Assembly: GCA_031771865.1 (NCBI GenBank)
Contig: JASISA010000026.1
Span: 806,001 to 870,000 of the forward strand
Length of the DNA stretch: 64,000 bases
Reading direction: 5' to 3'
Source: Nothophaeocryptopus gaeumannii
Lineage: Eukaryota > Ascomycota > Dothideomycetes > Mycosphaerellales > Mycosphaerellaceae
The position numbers were made by a program, and so were the translations under genes. Positions 10,269 to 21,345 of the stretch are shown piece after piece. Within the stretch, counting starts at the first letter, position 1. The number at the start of each line of letters is the position of its first letter. Under the pieces are notes generated by a model. That model saw nothing but the letters and a program-made list of their open reading frames with translations, made no database searches and had not been told where the DNA came from.

Positions 10269-11151
10269 GGTGGCGGCGGTGTCGAGGATGATGGTGGTAT
10301 CCAGAAGCGTGTGGTACGATCCGCCTGGAGCTGGTGATGGTATCGAGATGTCTGTCGTATGATTTAGGCAGGGTTGGTGAAGGGTTGGATGACAGAAACG
10401 TGGTTGTGTCTGTTGTGTAAGAAGTTGGTGTGGTGGAAAGGGGTTGTGGAGATGAATAAAAATTATGTGCGCGACGTCAAGCTTTCATGTGATTGCGTGC
10501 TGACTACTTGCAGTCTCCAGGTGAACGACACCACACACGAGTCATGTGACAATCTTACTTCTTGGAGGCAGTTCTATGGCCTGGCATCAGCTGCCGATGT
10601 CAGGGTCCGGCGCTGTTATGGAGAGAGCCTCGCTGGCCACTTCCGCGGAACGCTTGCGCGATGGAAGCCGCAATTCGAGCACTCCTCATCATCAAGCTCT
10701 CTCAATTCCTCGAGCGACGACACCCACACGCGCTTATTCAACTTGTGCGTATGAACGTCCACCTTGACGACTCCACGCGCCAGTCCGGGTATCTTCTCGG
10801 CCCTTCTCAGTATCTCCTCGGCCTACAACGTACAAGTCAGTCTTCGATTGGACAGACGTCGCACGTAGCGGGTTACCGACCTTTCTCTCCTCGTCCGCTT
10901 TACGGTACCGGCATCTTCCATTGCTCATCAGCACCCCAGTCGAACACCAGACATCTGAGAGAAGCTCACATCGACGATAGCCTGAGAACAGGGACGTTAG
11001 CCTTTTTATCTCGAAATACGATCGTTGCTGACAGCTTACCGATACTTCGCATCCCCCCCGAAGCCCTCATTCTCACGGTTCCATGGTTATATCGAAACCA
11101 CAAGACACCATAGATGTAACACAACTTCACGGCCTCGGCATACGTCTGCTT
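10269..11151. other. no gene recognised, 0.9 kb
   Basis: Open frames exist on the + strand (longest about 183 codons from 10562) but show no motif, no family resemblance and no splice signals. The stretch contains the presumed promoter of the 10268 gene and sequence beyond the broken copy at 11379. Confidence 0.5.
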
Positions 11152-11379
11152 TCAGACCAGCAACAGTGGCGGCGGCATGGGAAGTCGCTTCTCGGAGGGT
11201 GCTTTGTTGTTGAACGCACGGCCTTGATAGCTCATTAAGATGGTCCCGAGGCCTGAAGAGAAGACGAGGTCCCAGATGCGATTTCGTATCTCCGCCGGCG
11301 ACTTCGACAACAGGGGTGCAGCGTCCTGGGCGTTGGTGGAGTCGAGGTCGAGTTTGGTGAAGTCGCGGAGTTTACCCAT
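11152..11379 (-). pseudogene. MGK-KDFT family, truncated member
   Basis: MGKLRDFTKLDLDSTNAQ and SPAEIRNRIWDLVFSS match the family start. The reading stops at TGA just after PPPLLLV, exactly where relatives have the Cys of LL-SCKQ. Reading past the stop in the same frame gives KQTYAEAVKLCYIY, corresponding to KQIHLEAVKIYW of the 13.6 kb copy, after which homology fades. This is a nonsense mutation followed by decay of the remaining two thirds of the gene. Confidence 0.75.
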
Positions 11380-11436
11380 TGTGCCAGGTGGAGTCAGTCA
11401 ACTTGTTGCTCAGAAGCTCATGGTATGAGCTGGAGC

Positions 11437-12651
11437 TCATAGGGGCTGGAGAAGGGACGGGAGGCGGAGCGGGAGCACAGTTTTGGCATGAAGTGAATTT
11501 GGCATGTGAGAAGGAGAGAGTGGTGATATTGCCACAATAACCAACTTTCTGATATGCTGAAAAACTCTCACTCGCGGAGGGTGGAACACGGCTTCTCCTT
11601 GCAAAGAGACAATCATCCATTGCCCTCTAGCTAATTCGAGAGCTATCTGTGGATGGTCAGACTCCACGAAGATCCTCGATGCATCAGCTTCCCGCTGATC
11701 TTGTTCCGATGGAACGCTCGGATCTCCCACTCCTTCGACCGATCTCAGCCGCTGTCGCAGCTTCTGACGAGATGCTTGATCCCAGAGTCATTCGCGCAGG
11801 GTGCCTTGATTGAGCACTGGTGGCGTGCTAGGCGTTCAGATTGCTACCGCCTGTTCGACATAGTGTGGCTACGTCTTCCAGTTGCTCGACTCGATGTCCT
11901 CCAGTGCTACGATCTGACTAGACAGTATCAGCACAGACTCGACTCTATCAACGACTTGGACCATAACACACCATAATTGATGGATGCGCGCAGAGATGCC
12001 ACTGTCGGTCGAGGCCCAGGCCCAGTAGTCCGTGCGGTCCCACCTCTGGACATGCATCTGAATCTTGATCACATTATCAGTCACCCCACAATTACCAGCG
12101 TAAAGCTTTATTAAATCTTGCTGGTTATTACAAAGGTACTTGTCGTGGTATGTGTTTGATGTAGCGCGGAGTCCGTGGAGGAGTAATGGAAAGCTCGCTT
12201 CTACATGGACTTGTTGAAGCAGCTCTCTCCGACGTCTGCCGATCTGCTGCAGCCAGGGTTCGACACGTCTAGAGAAGTGGCTTCGGTCCCGCGAAGCAGG
12301 GAAGATGAAGACGGCCGACGACCAGTAGATCTTGACTGCCTCGAGGAAGATCTGTTTGCACGCGAGCAGGAGAGCAGGTGCTGCTGGGTTGCCTTGGCGA
12401 TTGGCGGGTAGCTTAGCGTTCTCGACAGTCAGACCTTTGCTTTTCGGGTCATCGGTGTCCTTTGTTGCCATGTTCTTCTTTGGCGCCGATCGCTTGCCTT
12501 TGCGTTGAGGCCTGCCGATATAGACCGGTCCTTGGAGAGCGAGCTCGTAGATACGATTGCGGATCTCTGGCGGTAGCTTCTGGAGCAGGCTGGACCCCTG
12601 TGGTACCAGATTCTCAAGAGAGACGGCGGTGAAGTCTTTGAGTTTCGCCAT
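11437..12651 (-). CDS. MGK-KDFT family protein, member 3; 3' exons uncertain
   Basis: Starts at ATG 12651 (MAKLKDFTAVSLENL). LLQKLPPEIRNRIYELALQG at about 22-41; a Lys-rich insert (RKGKRSAPKKN) absent from the siblings; ALLLACKQIFLEAVKIYW at about 95-112; WLQQIGRRRRELLQQV. The exon ends near ARIHQLW at a GTGTGT donor in phase 2, as in the siblings; a 54-nt in-frame intron ending CTGATACTGTCTAG would lead to a stop at 11869. Further along the same strand (about 11800-11437) lies SRQKLRQRLRSVEGVGDP, which resembles the tail of member 1 (SDAKARARSIEGTER), so the original 3' exon probably reaches there. I could not join it without a break. Confidence 0.6.
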
Positions 12652-13561
12652 TTGGAAGTTGTACTCGATCGATTTATCTCGTCAATGTCTGGACGAGACG
12701 TGACTTCTTCGTTGGAGGAAGATCGGTGCTCAAGAAAAGAGGATCCAGTCTGAAGTTCTCAATCGCGTGCACATGACACCCTCAGCTAGACCTCATAGCT
12801 GTCATCATATCACACTCAGCTCACTCACATGCCCTCATGATTGGTAGAATCAACGTATCCGCACATGGGGACTCGCTGGAATCGTCTCCTACGTACTTTA
12901 CTTGAAAAGACTCGTTGGTCGAAGTGTGATACTTGCCAAACAGCAGAGAGGATTACCTCTCTTCGGGCGCTTCCACACTAGTGATCCCAGAGGCAATCGT
13001 CTCTGGGACGCAGACTCGAGGCTTATACGGCTTTTATGTTGGATGTAGAACTTTTTACAATATCGCGTCATCCGTTCTCCGTGCATTGACGCGACTGTGA
13101 ACCGTGATGAGCTGCTTGAGCACCTTCTTGGCCCAATTGTCTTACTCCTGTTTCTGGAATTGATGGCCAAGCCATGAAAATCGCTCTGCAATTGGTGGAA
13201 TGACTCGATTTAACTCATTTGCGACCCTCAAATGTCGCCGCGACGGGATCTTTGGATGAGTCGCACTATCGAAAAACAGAGCCAGATTAGTACAGAGAAT
13301 AAACTGAAGCTTAGGAAAGGGTATTTTCCAGTCATTCAAGCATCAATCCAAGCCTTTCCAAACGCTTCAATCCAACGAGCCTGATCGATATTCAAGATAT
13401 TCTCGAGTTATTATCGCATTGAATGGTCCTTTCCCTCCCACCGTCGCGTTGTCTGAATCGAAATGGATCGTATTTCACTTTGACTCCGGGCGGCTAGATT
13501 AGAAGAGGGGATTCTTTGCCGTATGCCAAGCTATCTGCCGCTGTCCTTGGTATTCTTATGC
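12652..13561. other. no gene recognised, 0.9 kb
   Basis: Spacer between two members of the MGK-KDFT array. Only short open frames without motifs on either strand. It should hold the promoter of the 12651 gene. Confidence 0.45.
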
Positions 13562-14365
13562 TCATGCAGCGCTCTTCTTGAAAGCCGGACGTTTCTTCTT
13601 AGACAGTTTAGGGAATCTCACTGCTCTTCGCACCCTGCGAACCTTTTTCCAAGCCTTGTCGTTTGCGAAGCCCGGCTTGCTCATGACGAATGACTCCTTC
13701 TTCTTGAGACCAGCCGCTATTTCATCGTTTCCATTTCTCGTCAGCGGGACTGATGGTACCGGTAATCCAGCGAGAACTCACTTTTGATCTGCAATGCGTT
13801 CGAACGTAGCCCGTGGAGTTGAAGACCAGAGATAAACAGTATCTCCATCCTTGCTGGTGACTGCGATTTGTACTTTGATGACTCCTTCGCCCATTCCCGA
13901 TCGAACCGCAGCGTGTTTTGTAATCTGATTCTCACAAGCTTTCAGACTCGGAGAGATGTTCCAGCCGCGGGAGAAATGGTCAGGTGTGCAGATCCTCACG
14001 TTAGTGAGAAGCTCGCGGCGACGGCGACCGATCTGGCTCAGCCATGCACGCGTACGAGGTGACCACGTACTCCAATCGTCGTTCTGGTAGTGGTGGGTGT
14101 GGACGACGAATGTTGAAGATTCCCAGTATATTTTCACAGCCTCCAGATGAATCTGCTTGCAAGACATAAGGAGACCTGGGGCAAGTGGGTTGCCTTTCTG
14201 GTTCTCCTGTGTCCGTTGAATAAAGCCGCCCATATCCACAAGCTGAGTAAGTGCCAACTTGTAGATACGATTGCGAATCTCGGCTGGCAACTTTTGAAGA
14301 AGCAATGAGTTTTGGGGAGTGACGTTGTCGAAGTCGACCTTCGTGAAGTCTTTGCGCTTGCCCAT
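13562..14365 (-). CDS. MGK-KDFT family protein, member 4
   Basis: Start ATG 14365 (MGKRKDFTKVDFDNV); exons 14365-13782 and 13736-13562, 252 aa. The donor is GTGAGT after QK in phase 2, as in member 1; the acceptor chosen (GACGAG) keeps an open, very basic tail (KKKESFVMSKPGFAND, then KKVRRVRRAVRFPK). LLQKLPAEIRNRIYKLAL at about 21-38 and LLMSCKQIHLEAVKIYWESS at about 64-83 give the family core; WLSQIGRRRRELLTNVR follows. The basic C-terminus suggests nuclear or nucleic-acid contact (inference). The acceptor lies only 3 nt after a CTGAC, so the exact 3' splice site is less certain than the frame. Confidence 0.72.
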
Positions 14366-14673
14366 CTTGAAGATGTGAGCCGTTGTAGACTGTGTGAGTA
14401 GAGGTTGTTCGTCGGAAGGTGTTGTAGCAGTAGACTTGAATGTCAAGCGAGATAAAAATATGAGCTCCGATGTTAGTGTGCTAGCGCACATGGAATGTTC
14501 ACAAGCACCTGTTCACCATACAAGTCATTCACATACATTTGCATGTGATACCTGCGTTGTCTCCCGACCAGGCGTACTCACATATACGCCGTCGGCCAGC
14601 TCCGGCCCGCCATAGGCGAGCATCTACCAAACCCATGTCAGCGCTTCCTTCCTCGTTCCAGTCACAACCGAAT

Positions 14674-16467
14674 ATGCGGATTGAAGATCAGAGCAGCATG
14701 GCTTCCAATACGTACCCATTATGGGTGGCCGGAGAAGAGATGACTGGGATGGGCGACCTGTAAGTCCATCAGCCAACCTCAAATATACGACAGAACTAAT
14801 CACGCACAGCATCCCAATCGAGAACCCAGCAACGGGCGAGATTTTCGCACAGTAAGAACATCTATCGACAAAAAAGTCGAAGGCATACAAACTGAAGATC
14901 ATAAGCTCCCACTCCGCCTCCCAAGAAGACGTCAACCGCACAATATCCTTCGCCCAAGAAACCTTCAAGACCGGCCTTTGGTCTCGCTCCGAACGCCACG
15001 TTCGAGCAGACGTTCTCGAAAAATGCGCCGCTCTTCTCACTCAGCACTTATCCTCTCTCATCGCCCTAGAAGTCCAACAGACCGGCCGTCCCATTCGCGA
15101 AATGAACGCTCAAGTCCCTTCCCTGGTCAAATGGTTTAGATACTATGCCTCCATCCTCCGCACCGAAGAACGACCCGTCCTACCCTCGACAGGTAAACTG
15201 CATAATTGGATCGACAGAAAACCTCTCGGCGTCGTAGTCCTCATAACACCATTCAATCACCCCCTTCTAATCGCAGTCAAGAAACTTACTCCAGCCCTCG
15301 CAGCTGGGAATAGCGTAATCCTCAAACCGTCCGAACTCACACCCCTAACTTCCATCCTGCTAGGCAAGATCCTAAAAGAAGCTGGTTTACCTGATGGTAC
15401 TTTCTCCGTCCTACCAGGCTACGGAGCCACGACTGGAAAAGCGCTCGTCTCACATGCGCTCGTGAAGAAAGTCGACGTGACAGGCTCAACTGCTGCCGGA
15501 CGAGTCATTGGCGCTATAGCGGGCGGGAATTTGGCGAAGTTTACTGCTGAGTTGGGAGGGAAAGCGCCCGTGATCATTACGGATAAAGCGAGTGTAGATC
15601 TGGCAGTGAACGGTGTTGCGTTTGGGAGTTGGATCGCGAGTGGACAGACATGCGTTGCCGCCACGCGGATCATCGTGCACGAGGAGGTTTATGCAGAGGT
15701 TTTGGAGAAATTGGTAAGCAAGGCGAAAAGCATCGAGAAGAGGATCGGGGATCCAATGAATGCGGAGTCGATGATGGGACCGCTGGTGAGTGCGAGACAG
15801 TTGGGAAATTGCGTAAGGATGGCGCATGAGGCGAAAGCTGAAGGTCTAGCCTGTGTGACTGGGGGTGGGAGGCTGAGTGGGAGTTCGACTTTGGATGGTT
15901 TCAATCTTTCTGGAGGATACTTTTACTCTCCTACTATTCTTGCCGCGGGAGAGGCTAGCGTGAAGCCTAGCAGTACGATGATCTGGAGGGAAGAAGTGTT
16001 TGGACCGGTCATTGTGGTGGAGAGTTACGGGACAGATGTGGAGAGGGCTATTGAGATGGCGAATGATAGCGAGTTTGGGCTGGGTGCTGCGATTTGGACG
16101 CAAGACCTATCAGAAGCATACAATATATCCGATCGGATAGAGGCCGGGATTTGTTGGAGTAAGTCACTATCTCGTCCTAATGTACTCAGCTACCTAAACC
16201 AACACAGTCAACACCCACCACCGCAACGATCCAAGTAGTCCCTGGGGCGGCATTGGAAGCTCTGGCGTAGGCAGTGAGAACGGCATCGGTGAGTACCTTC
16301 TCTCTCCCCTAATACATAGTCTGTGCTTCAACTGACGAGCATTTTCAGACGCTTACCATTCCTACACAACAACAAAAAGCACAATCATCAATTACGCCTC
16401 GACAGCTGAAGGTTTACAGAACGATGACTGGTTCAGAGAAGGATCAGGACAAGTTCGATACGGTTGA
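14674..16467 (+). CDS. aldehyde dehydrogenase family protein
   Basis: Five exons: 14674-14759, 14810-14851, 14906-16158, 16208-16288, 16349-16467; 526 aa, all introns 48-60 nt and GT-AG. NAD(P)-dependent oxidation of an aldehyde to an acid is expected. Seen: PIENPATGEIFAQ (N-terminal strand), PWxxP-type segment TPFNHPLL, cofactor-binding region, FTAELGGKAPVI with the general-base Glu, SGQTCVAATRI with the catalytic Cys, EEVFGPVIVV, and NTHHRNDPSSPWGGIGSSGVG near the end. The length is slightly over the usual 480-500. A second ATG at 14698 is a possible start. The substrate cannot be told from sequence; a betaine/aliphatic aldehyde-type enzyme is one option. Confidence 0.88.
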
Positions 16468-16752
16468 ACGACAGCCCATGGAAATGGTGATGACGATGGT
16501 ACACTCGTGCCTTCGTTGCAATGACACGGTGTCGTGATGAGAACAACGTTGCTACAAGTAATTCACCATCACGGCTATTCGCTAGAACTAGCGCCAGATA
16601 CAAGCGAGCCAATGACTCTCGACATACCACGTAAAGTCGAGGTGGACTTTTGGTCTTTCAAGTACCCATACAGCTCAACAGTAAAGAAGCCTTCCATATC
16701 TACAATACCTATTCCGAAACATTATATTCATCAACATCGTCATTATAATAAC

Positions 16753-19575
16753 CTACAACCTACTCTCCAACCCACTCCATCCTCTCTGACCAGGCCACTC
16801 CGCATCCGGCCAGATATGCGGGAGAGCCTCCCAAATATGTCCTACATGAACAATCTCCAAACCCTCGAGCACCTCTGTAGGTAGATCCTTCACATCCTTG
16901 CGGTTCTGAACTGGCAACAGGACCTTCTTCACGCCGGCCCTCAGCGCACCGATGAGCTTCTCCTTGATACCTCCCACTGGCATGACTTTGCCTCGAAGTG
17001 CGACTTCGCCAGTCATAGCAATAGTGGGTGGGACGCGCTTTCCGCTGAAGAGGGAGATGAGGGCGACGGTATGCGCCAGACCGGCTGATGGACCGTCCTT
17101 GGGGATGGCGCCGGACGGGCAGTGAACGTGGATGGACCGGGCTTTCATGATGTCTTCGCTTGGGTTATCGGTTAACGCGAGCTCGTAGGCGTGAGACTTC
17201 ACCCAAGAGAGCGCAACTTCGACGGACTCCTTGAGCACGTCGCCGAGTTTTCCAGTGAGCTGCACACGGCCAGAGCCTGGCATGTCAGCGATTTCGATAA
17301 AGAGGATGCTACCCTGAGTGCCTGAGCTGTACGCGACAAGCCCAGTAACAACACCCGGCTGTGATGTACGGGCGGCTATTTCCTCCTCGAAACGCTCAAT
17401 GCCGAGCATGTCTTCCAGGTCCTCGATCGTGACCACTGGTGTGTATGCAGGCAGAGTATTGGTGTCCCGTGCCTCAGCGTATTGGACTGCTTTTGACCGG
17501 CATACACTGCCGATCTCACGTTCAAGGTTGCGTACGCCGGACTCCCTCGTGTATCCAGTGATAATGCGGTCGACCACTTCATCCTTCATCAGCACGTTGT
17601 CCTGCTTCAAGCCATTCGTTGTGATCTGTTTGGGAATGAGATGTCGGTTGGCGATATGTCTCTTCTCTACTGTGGTGTAGCCAGAAAGTTGGATGGTCTC
17701 CATACGATCCAAAAGTGGAGGTGGGATGGTGTCCAGTGTGTTGGCGGTAGCAATGAAGAGCACCTTGCTGAGGTCAATCGGAATGTTTACGTAGTGGTCC
17801 ACGAAGGTGGAGTTCTGCTCCGGATCCAGCACCTCCAACATAGCAGCAGATGGATCGCCGTGAATCGACGCAGCACCGACCTTGTCAATCTCATCGAGCA
17901 AGAAGACAGGGTTCGCTACGCCGACCTTTTTCAAACCGTTGACGATGAGGCCGGGCATGGCAGCGACATATGTCCTTCTGTGTCCTCGAATCTCAGCTTC
18001 GTCGCGCACACCACCAAGAGAAATGCGGTGGAACTTCCGACCAAGTGCAGTGGCAACAGACTTTGCAAGTGATGTCTTTCCAACACCTGGTGGACCGACG
18101 AGGAGCAGAATAGGCGACTTGTCGACCATCTTCTTGTGTTGCAGGAGGTTGATCTCCTCCTTCGTCTTCTCCCGCTCTGGCTCGGCCTCTTTCTTGACGA
18201 GCTGCGTTGACGGCGCCACATCTTCTTGCCCATTGATTGTGTTTGACTCCTTCTCGCTCTGCTCTGGCTGAGCTGCTTTCGCGATTTGCTCAATTTGCTT
18301 CTCGAGATCCTGATTGACAGCCTGCTTCAGCTTCAAGACTGCGAGATACTCCAATAGCCGCTTCTTGATCTTCTCTAACCCGTAGTGGTCGTCGTCCAGC
18401 TGCTTGCGCGCTTTCTGCAGGGTGGCCACATCGAGGTTGTCCTCAGTCACCTTTGTCCAAGGTATCTCTGCCAGGTTCTCCAAGTAATTTCTGCAGACTT
18501 GATGCTCCGCTTGCGCTGGGTTCATCTTGGTCAAGCGCTTGAGCTCACGATCCGCAGCTTTCTGCGCCTCAGCGCTTAGACCCGCATCGTCCAACTTCTT
18601 CTTCAGCTCCTCGATCTCGTTGACCTCCTCGTTGTCCTGTCCGCCGTCCATACCCGGAGGCATCCCGCCCGGCATCTGTCCGTTGCCCAACTTTCGTAGT
18701 CTGGGATCCTGGCGCAGCTTGTTCAATGTCTCCAGGTCAATGACTGCACCCTGCGATGCGTTTGGTGTAGTCGTCACTGAGAGTATCCTGCTATTCCCTT
18801 GAATCGTCGCGATCTGCCGTTGCAAGATCTCTGTTATCCGGACAAGTCGCTCGTGTACATCTGTTGCTGAGAGGATCCGTAGCTTGTCCTCGTGTGTGCA
18901 ATCGATGATATTGGTCATGAAATCGGCCAAAATGCCCGCCTCTTGCAAGTCTTTTCGGACGATGTAGAGTTCCAGTCTTCTTGCTAGTATTGGTGACAAG
19001 TTCATCTGTGGACCTCTCGGTAGTAACGCAGATAGTCTGATCAATGCGATAAGCTCCCGGCTCAGCTGCTTGAGATTGGCGAACAGCGTCTGGATCTGCT
19101 CATCGTTCTCGGCGACTCTCGACTCGGTACGAAGCACCACATTGGCCTCAAAATATGGCCTCTCCCGTGTGACCTTCTCAATCTTGAACCTGCTGACGCC
19201 CTCGACCACAAGCATCAGCTCGCCGGGTCGCCTCCCTTGCACGCCGGTAACTCTAGCCATGGTGCCATATTGGAAGAGATCCGCCTTCCTGGCCTGCGCC
19301 GGCTCGACTGCCACACCCTGCTTCTTCTTATCCTTCGCGTCCTTCTCCTCGATCAATTGCTTCCCATCAGGACTGAGGTACGGGCTGTTTAGCGGGACGC
19401 ATCCAACAGTGACGCTGCTGGCCTCGGGTCTCGGTGTAGCAGCTTTGCTGTATAGATGCGCAAGGATGGCAGCGATATCTGCTCTGTTCTGTAGAGGCAC
19501 GCGAGTAGTCACGCCGGGGAGGAGGACGAGGGATTGTGGTAGCGGGACAAGCGGGAGGGTTCGGGATTGAGGCAT
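16753..19575 (-). CDS. Lon protease, peroxisomal type (PTS1 -SRL)
   Basis: 940 aa, intronless. N-terminal LON substrate domain (about 5-290), AAA+ ATPase with Walker A GPPGVGKTS at about 493-501 and Walker B FLLDEIDKVG at about 560, sensor region, and the Ser-Lys protease domain: DGPSAG with Ser at about 830 and GGIKEKL with the catalytic Lys about 43 residues later. The protein ends in SRL, a type 1 peroxisomal targeting signal, and lacks a mitochondrial presequence, so it is the peroxisomal matrix protein-quality protease rather than mitochondrial Pim1. The aldehyde dehydrogenase converges on it from the left. Confidence 0.94.
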   Translation of the reverse strand: MPQSRTLPLVPLPQSLVLLPGVTTRVPLQNRADIAAILAHLYSKAATPRPEASSVTVGCVPLNSPYLSPDGKQLIEEKDAKDKKKQGVAVEPAQARKADLFQYGTMARVTGVQGRRPGELMLVVEGVSRFKIEKVTRERPYFEANVVLRTESRVAENDEQIQTLFANLKQLSRELIALIRLSALLPRGPQMNLSPILARRLELYIVRKDLQEAGILADFMTNIIDCTHEDKLRILSATDVHERLVRITEILQRQIATIQGNSRILSVTTTPNASQGAVIDLETLNKLRQDPRLRKLGNGQMPGGMPPGMDGGQDNEEVNEIEELKKKLDDAGLSAEAQKAADRELKRLTKMNPAQAEHQVCRNYLENLAEIPWTKVTEDNLDVATLQKARKQLDDDHYGLEKIKKRLLEYLAVLKLKQAVNQDLEKQIEQIAKAAQPEQSEKESNTINGQEDVAPSTQLVKKEAEPEREKTKEEINLLQHKKMVDKSPILLLVGPPGVGKTSLAKSVATALGRKFHRISLGGVRDEAEIRGHRRTYVAAMPGLIVNGLKKVGVANPVFLLDEIDKVGAASIHGDPSAAMLEVLDPEQNSTFVDHYVNIPIDLSKVLFIATANTLDTIPPPLLDRMETIQLSGYTTVEKRHIANRHLIPKQITTNGLKQDNVLMKDEVVDRIITGYTRESGVRNLEREIGSVCRSKAVQYAEARDTNTLPAYTPVVTIEDLEDMLGIERFEEEIAARTSQPGVVTGLVAYSSGTQGSILFIEIADMPGSGRVQLTGKLGDVLKESVEVALSWVKSHAYELALTDNPSEDIMKARSIHVHCPSGAIPKDGPSAGLAHTVALISLFSGKRVPPTIAMTGEVALRGKVMPVGGIKEKLIGALRAGVKKVLLPVQNRKDVKDLPTEVLEGLEIVHVGHIWEALPHIWPDAEWPGQRGWSGLESRL

Positions 19576-20006
19576 CGTGAATAGTGTTGTATCAGTACAA
19601 TATCACTGCTCCAATGGCGCTATCAGCGCATAGCTTGGCCCAACAAACAAAGGAAACAGTCTGTCGAGAGTGTGAGAGTTAGACGGTAGTGGCGATGCGG
19701 TGCGGATATGTAAGTCATCGACGACGTCTCGACTGTTGGCTGCGGAGACATGTGATCTGGCGACATCACTCATCGCCGAGGTTCGGCGGAAGCATCTGGA
19801 AGAGCGGCGCCCGCTGTCACAAGACCAACGACGAGCTCCATGATCCATCTGTGTACATGCTGCAGATACACTTGCCATCAGATATGGTGTACACCATCGT
19901 TGTGTAAGATGGATGTCGCGTGTCTCAGCGATTCGCTCTGCTCAACATTCACTCAATCCGAGAAGTCATTGATAGGGAAGGGACGTCGACAGCGCGTAGA
20001 AATTGA
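19576..20006. other. Lon promoter region; no gene recognised
   Basis: About 430 bp between the Lon start and the HET remnant. Short frames only, no motif recognised. Confidence 0.4.
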
Positions 20007-21074
20007 GCACAGTCGGGACAAACACAACGCGTCCGATTGGCTGGAGATGCTCATAGAACTATTAGGGGTACCAAGTCAACGCTCAGACCTGAGATAGATG
20101 GCACTATCAAGGTCTCTCTGAAGTGTGTGTACCATGAGGAAGACCATGTCAATTACAAGCCTCACAACTGGAGTCAGCGCGGCTGGATCTGGCAGGCAGA
20201 ACTGATGTCTCAAAGGCTTCTCATCTTCGGCAAGCGCATAGTACAAATGCAATGCCGGAACCGTTCGCATTTGGAAGGCGAGACTTACGTGCCTCGGAAA
20301 GAGACCATCAAGAACTCATGCTCGTGGGATCTCCGGCTGGGTGATTACACGAGCAGGAAGCTCACATTTGCAACAGACAAACTAATCGCAACGGCCGGTG
20401 TCGCCAATCATTTCGCACGCCAACAGCAGGAGAACGGACTTGACAGCACTAATCTAGCCGGTCTATGGCTTGGATCGGATCCTAACAGTTTCTTGTGGTC
20501 CATGGACGAGCGTGAGGGCTCTCTGGTGCAGCTGCTGTCTCACCTGACTGATCTCCGGACCTATCCTGCCCCTTCATGAAGTTGGGCATCCCGACATTGC
20601 GGTGTCTCGGGGTTCTTCATCAAGGTGGGATGGGGAAATGCCATAGAGGTCCTGCGTTACAACATGACATCTCATGGCGGCGATCCAATGGTGAAGGTAG
20701 AGCCTGGGTCAGGTCTCACGCTAGGAGGAAAACTGACATCGGCTTCCATCGATCCATCCGGCGGGCCAGTGGATAATCAAAGCCTTCCATTGGACATGAG
20801 ACAAACAAATTCTGGAGAGATCATGGAAGACTTTGGCCATGTATATAAGCGCCTAGACTGGGATCATGAGGCTGATGGGACCACAGAGGATCTTGGCAGG
20901 GACGTTCGTTGTCTCCTATTGCAGCAGTGTCACTGGATCAAGACAGAAGGGCTCGTCCTGCGGACTTTCAAAGGTGGAAGCAAAGTCAAATACCTGAGAG
21001 TGGGCACCTTCACAAGCATTGGATCTTATGAGTGGCTAAAAAAGGCAGTTGAGACTGAGGTAACCCTTGTTTGA
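20007..21074 (+). pseudogene. C-terminal half of a HET (heterokaryon-incompatibility) protein
   Basis: Encodes the region that follows the HET domain in this class: SQRGWIWQAELMSQRLLIFG, ETYVPRKET, DYTSRKLTFATDKLIATAGV and LAGLW. At 20577-20579 the frame meets TGA where the family has the first Trp of APSWSWAS (here APS-stop-SWAS), and the frame then continues to 21074 (FGHVYKRLDWDHEAD...EWLKKAVETEV). The HET domain itself (LSHRWG, WIDSLCIIQ) is absent upstream. So it is a 5'-truncated copy with an additional nonsense mutation. HET proteins trigger cell death on fusion of unlike strains. See the 42738 entry for a matching 5' half. Confidence 0.8.
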
Positions 21075-21220
21075 GAACAGCTGTTGCTTGGACACGTTGG
21101 ATTGGGGTTTAAGGACTGCCTTGCTGCCCAGTTGAAGACAGCGGCATTTTGACACATTGAAAGTAAACCACAGTACCGCACCATGGCGCTGGCGTCTGTG
21201 CATGTGAAAAAGTCGCCGCT

Positions 21221-21280
21221 AAAGGGCCGTGCGCTCCCGCGCAGCAACGGCCCGCATTTGCGATCGTTAGGTATAAATTG
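21221..21280 (+). promoter_or_regulatory. shared upstream element and TATA-like box (copy 2 promoter)
   Basis: Holds ggccgtgcg at 21225 and ggtataaatt at 21270, 45 bp apart; the ATG is 76 bp after the TATA-like box. The same pair with the same 45-bp spacing is found before the next paralog (21936 and 21981). Confidence 0.5.
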
Positions 21281-21345
21281 GGGACCCAGTCCCTTGTCTT
21301 CCAAAACACCACATTTGCCTACTTCACGAAACACAGAAGATCATC

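Noticed and set aside
10562..11113. 183-codon frame on + in the MGK-KDFT array
   Set aside because: No motif, no splice or promoter pattern, odd composition; treated as non-coding.
14624..15040. 138-codon frame on - over the aldehyde dehydrogenase 5' exons
   Set aside because: Antisense of exons that join correctly into a conserved enzyme.
19070..19570. 166-codon frame on + opposite Lon
   Set aside because: Mirror of the Lon N-terminal domain; no independent homology.
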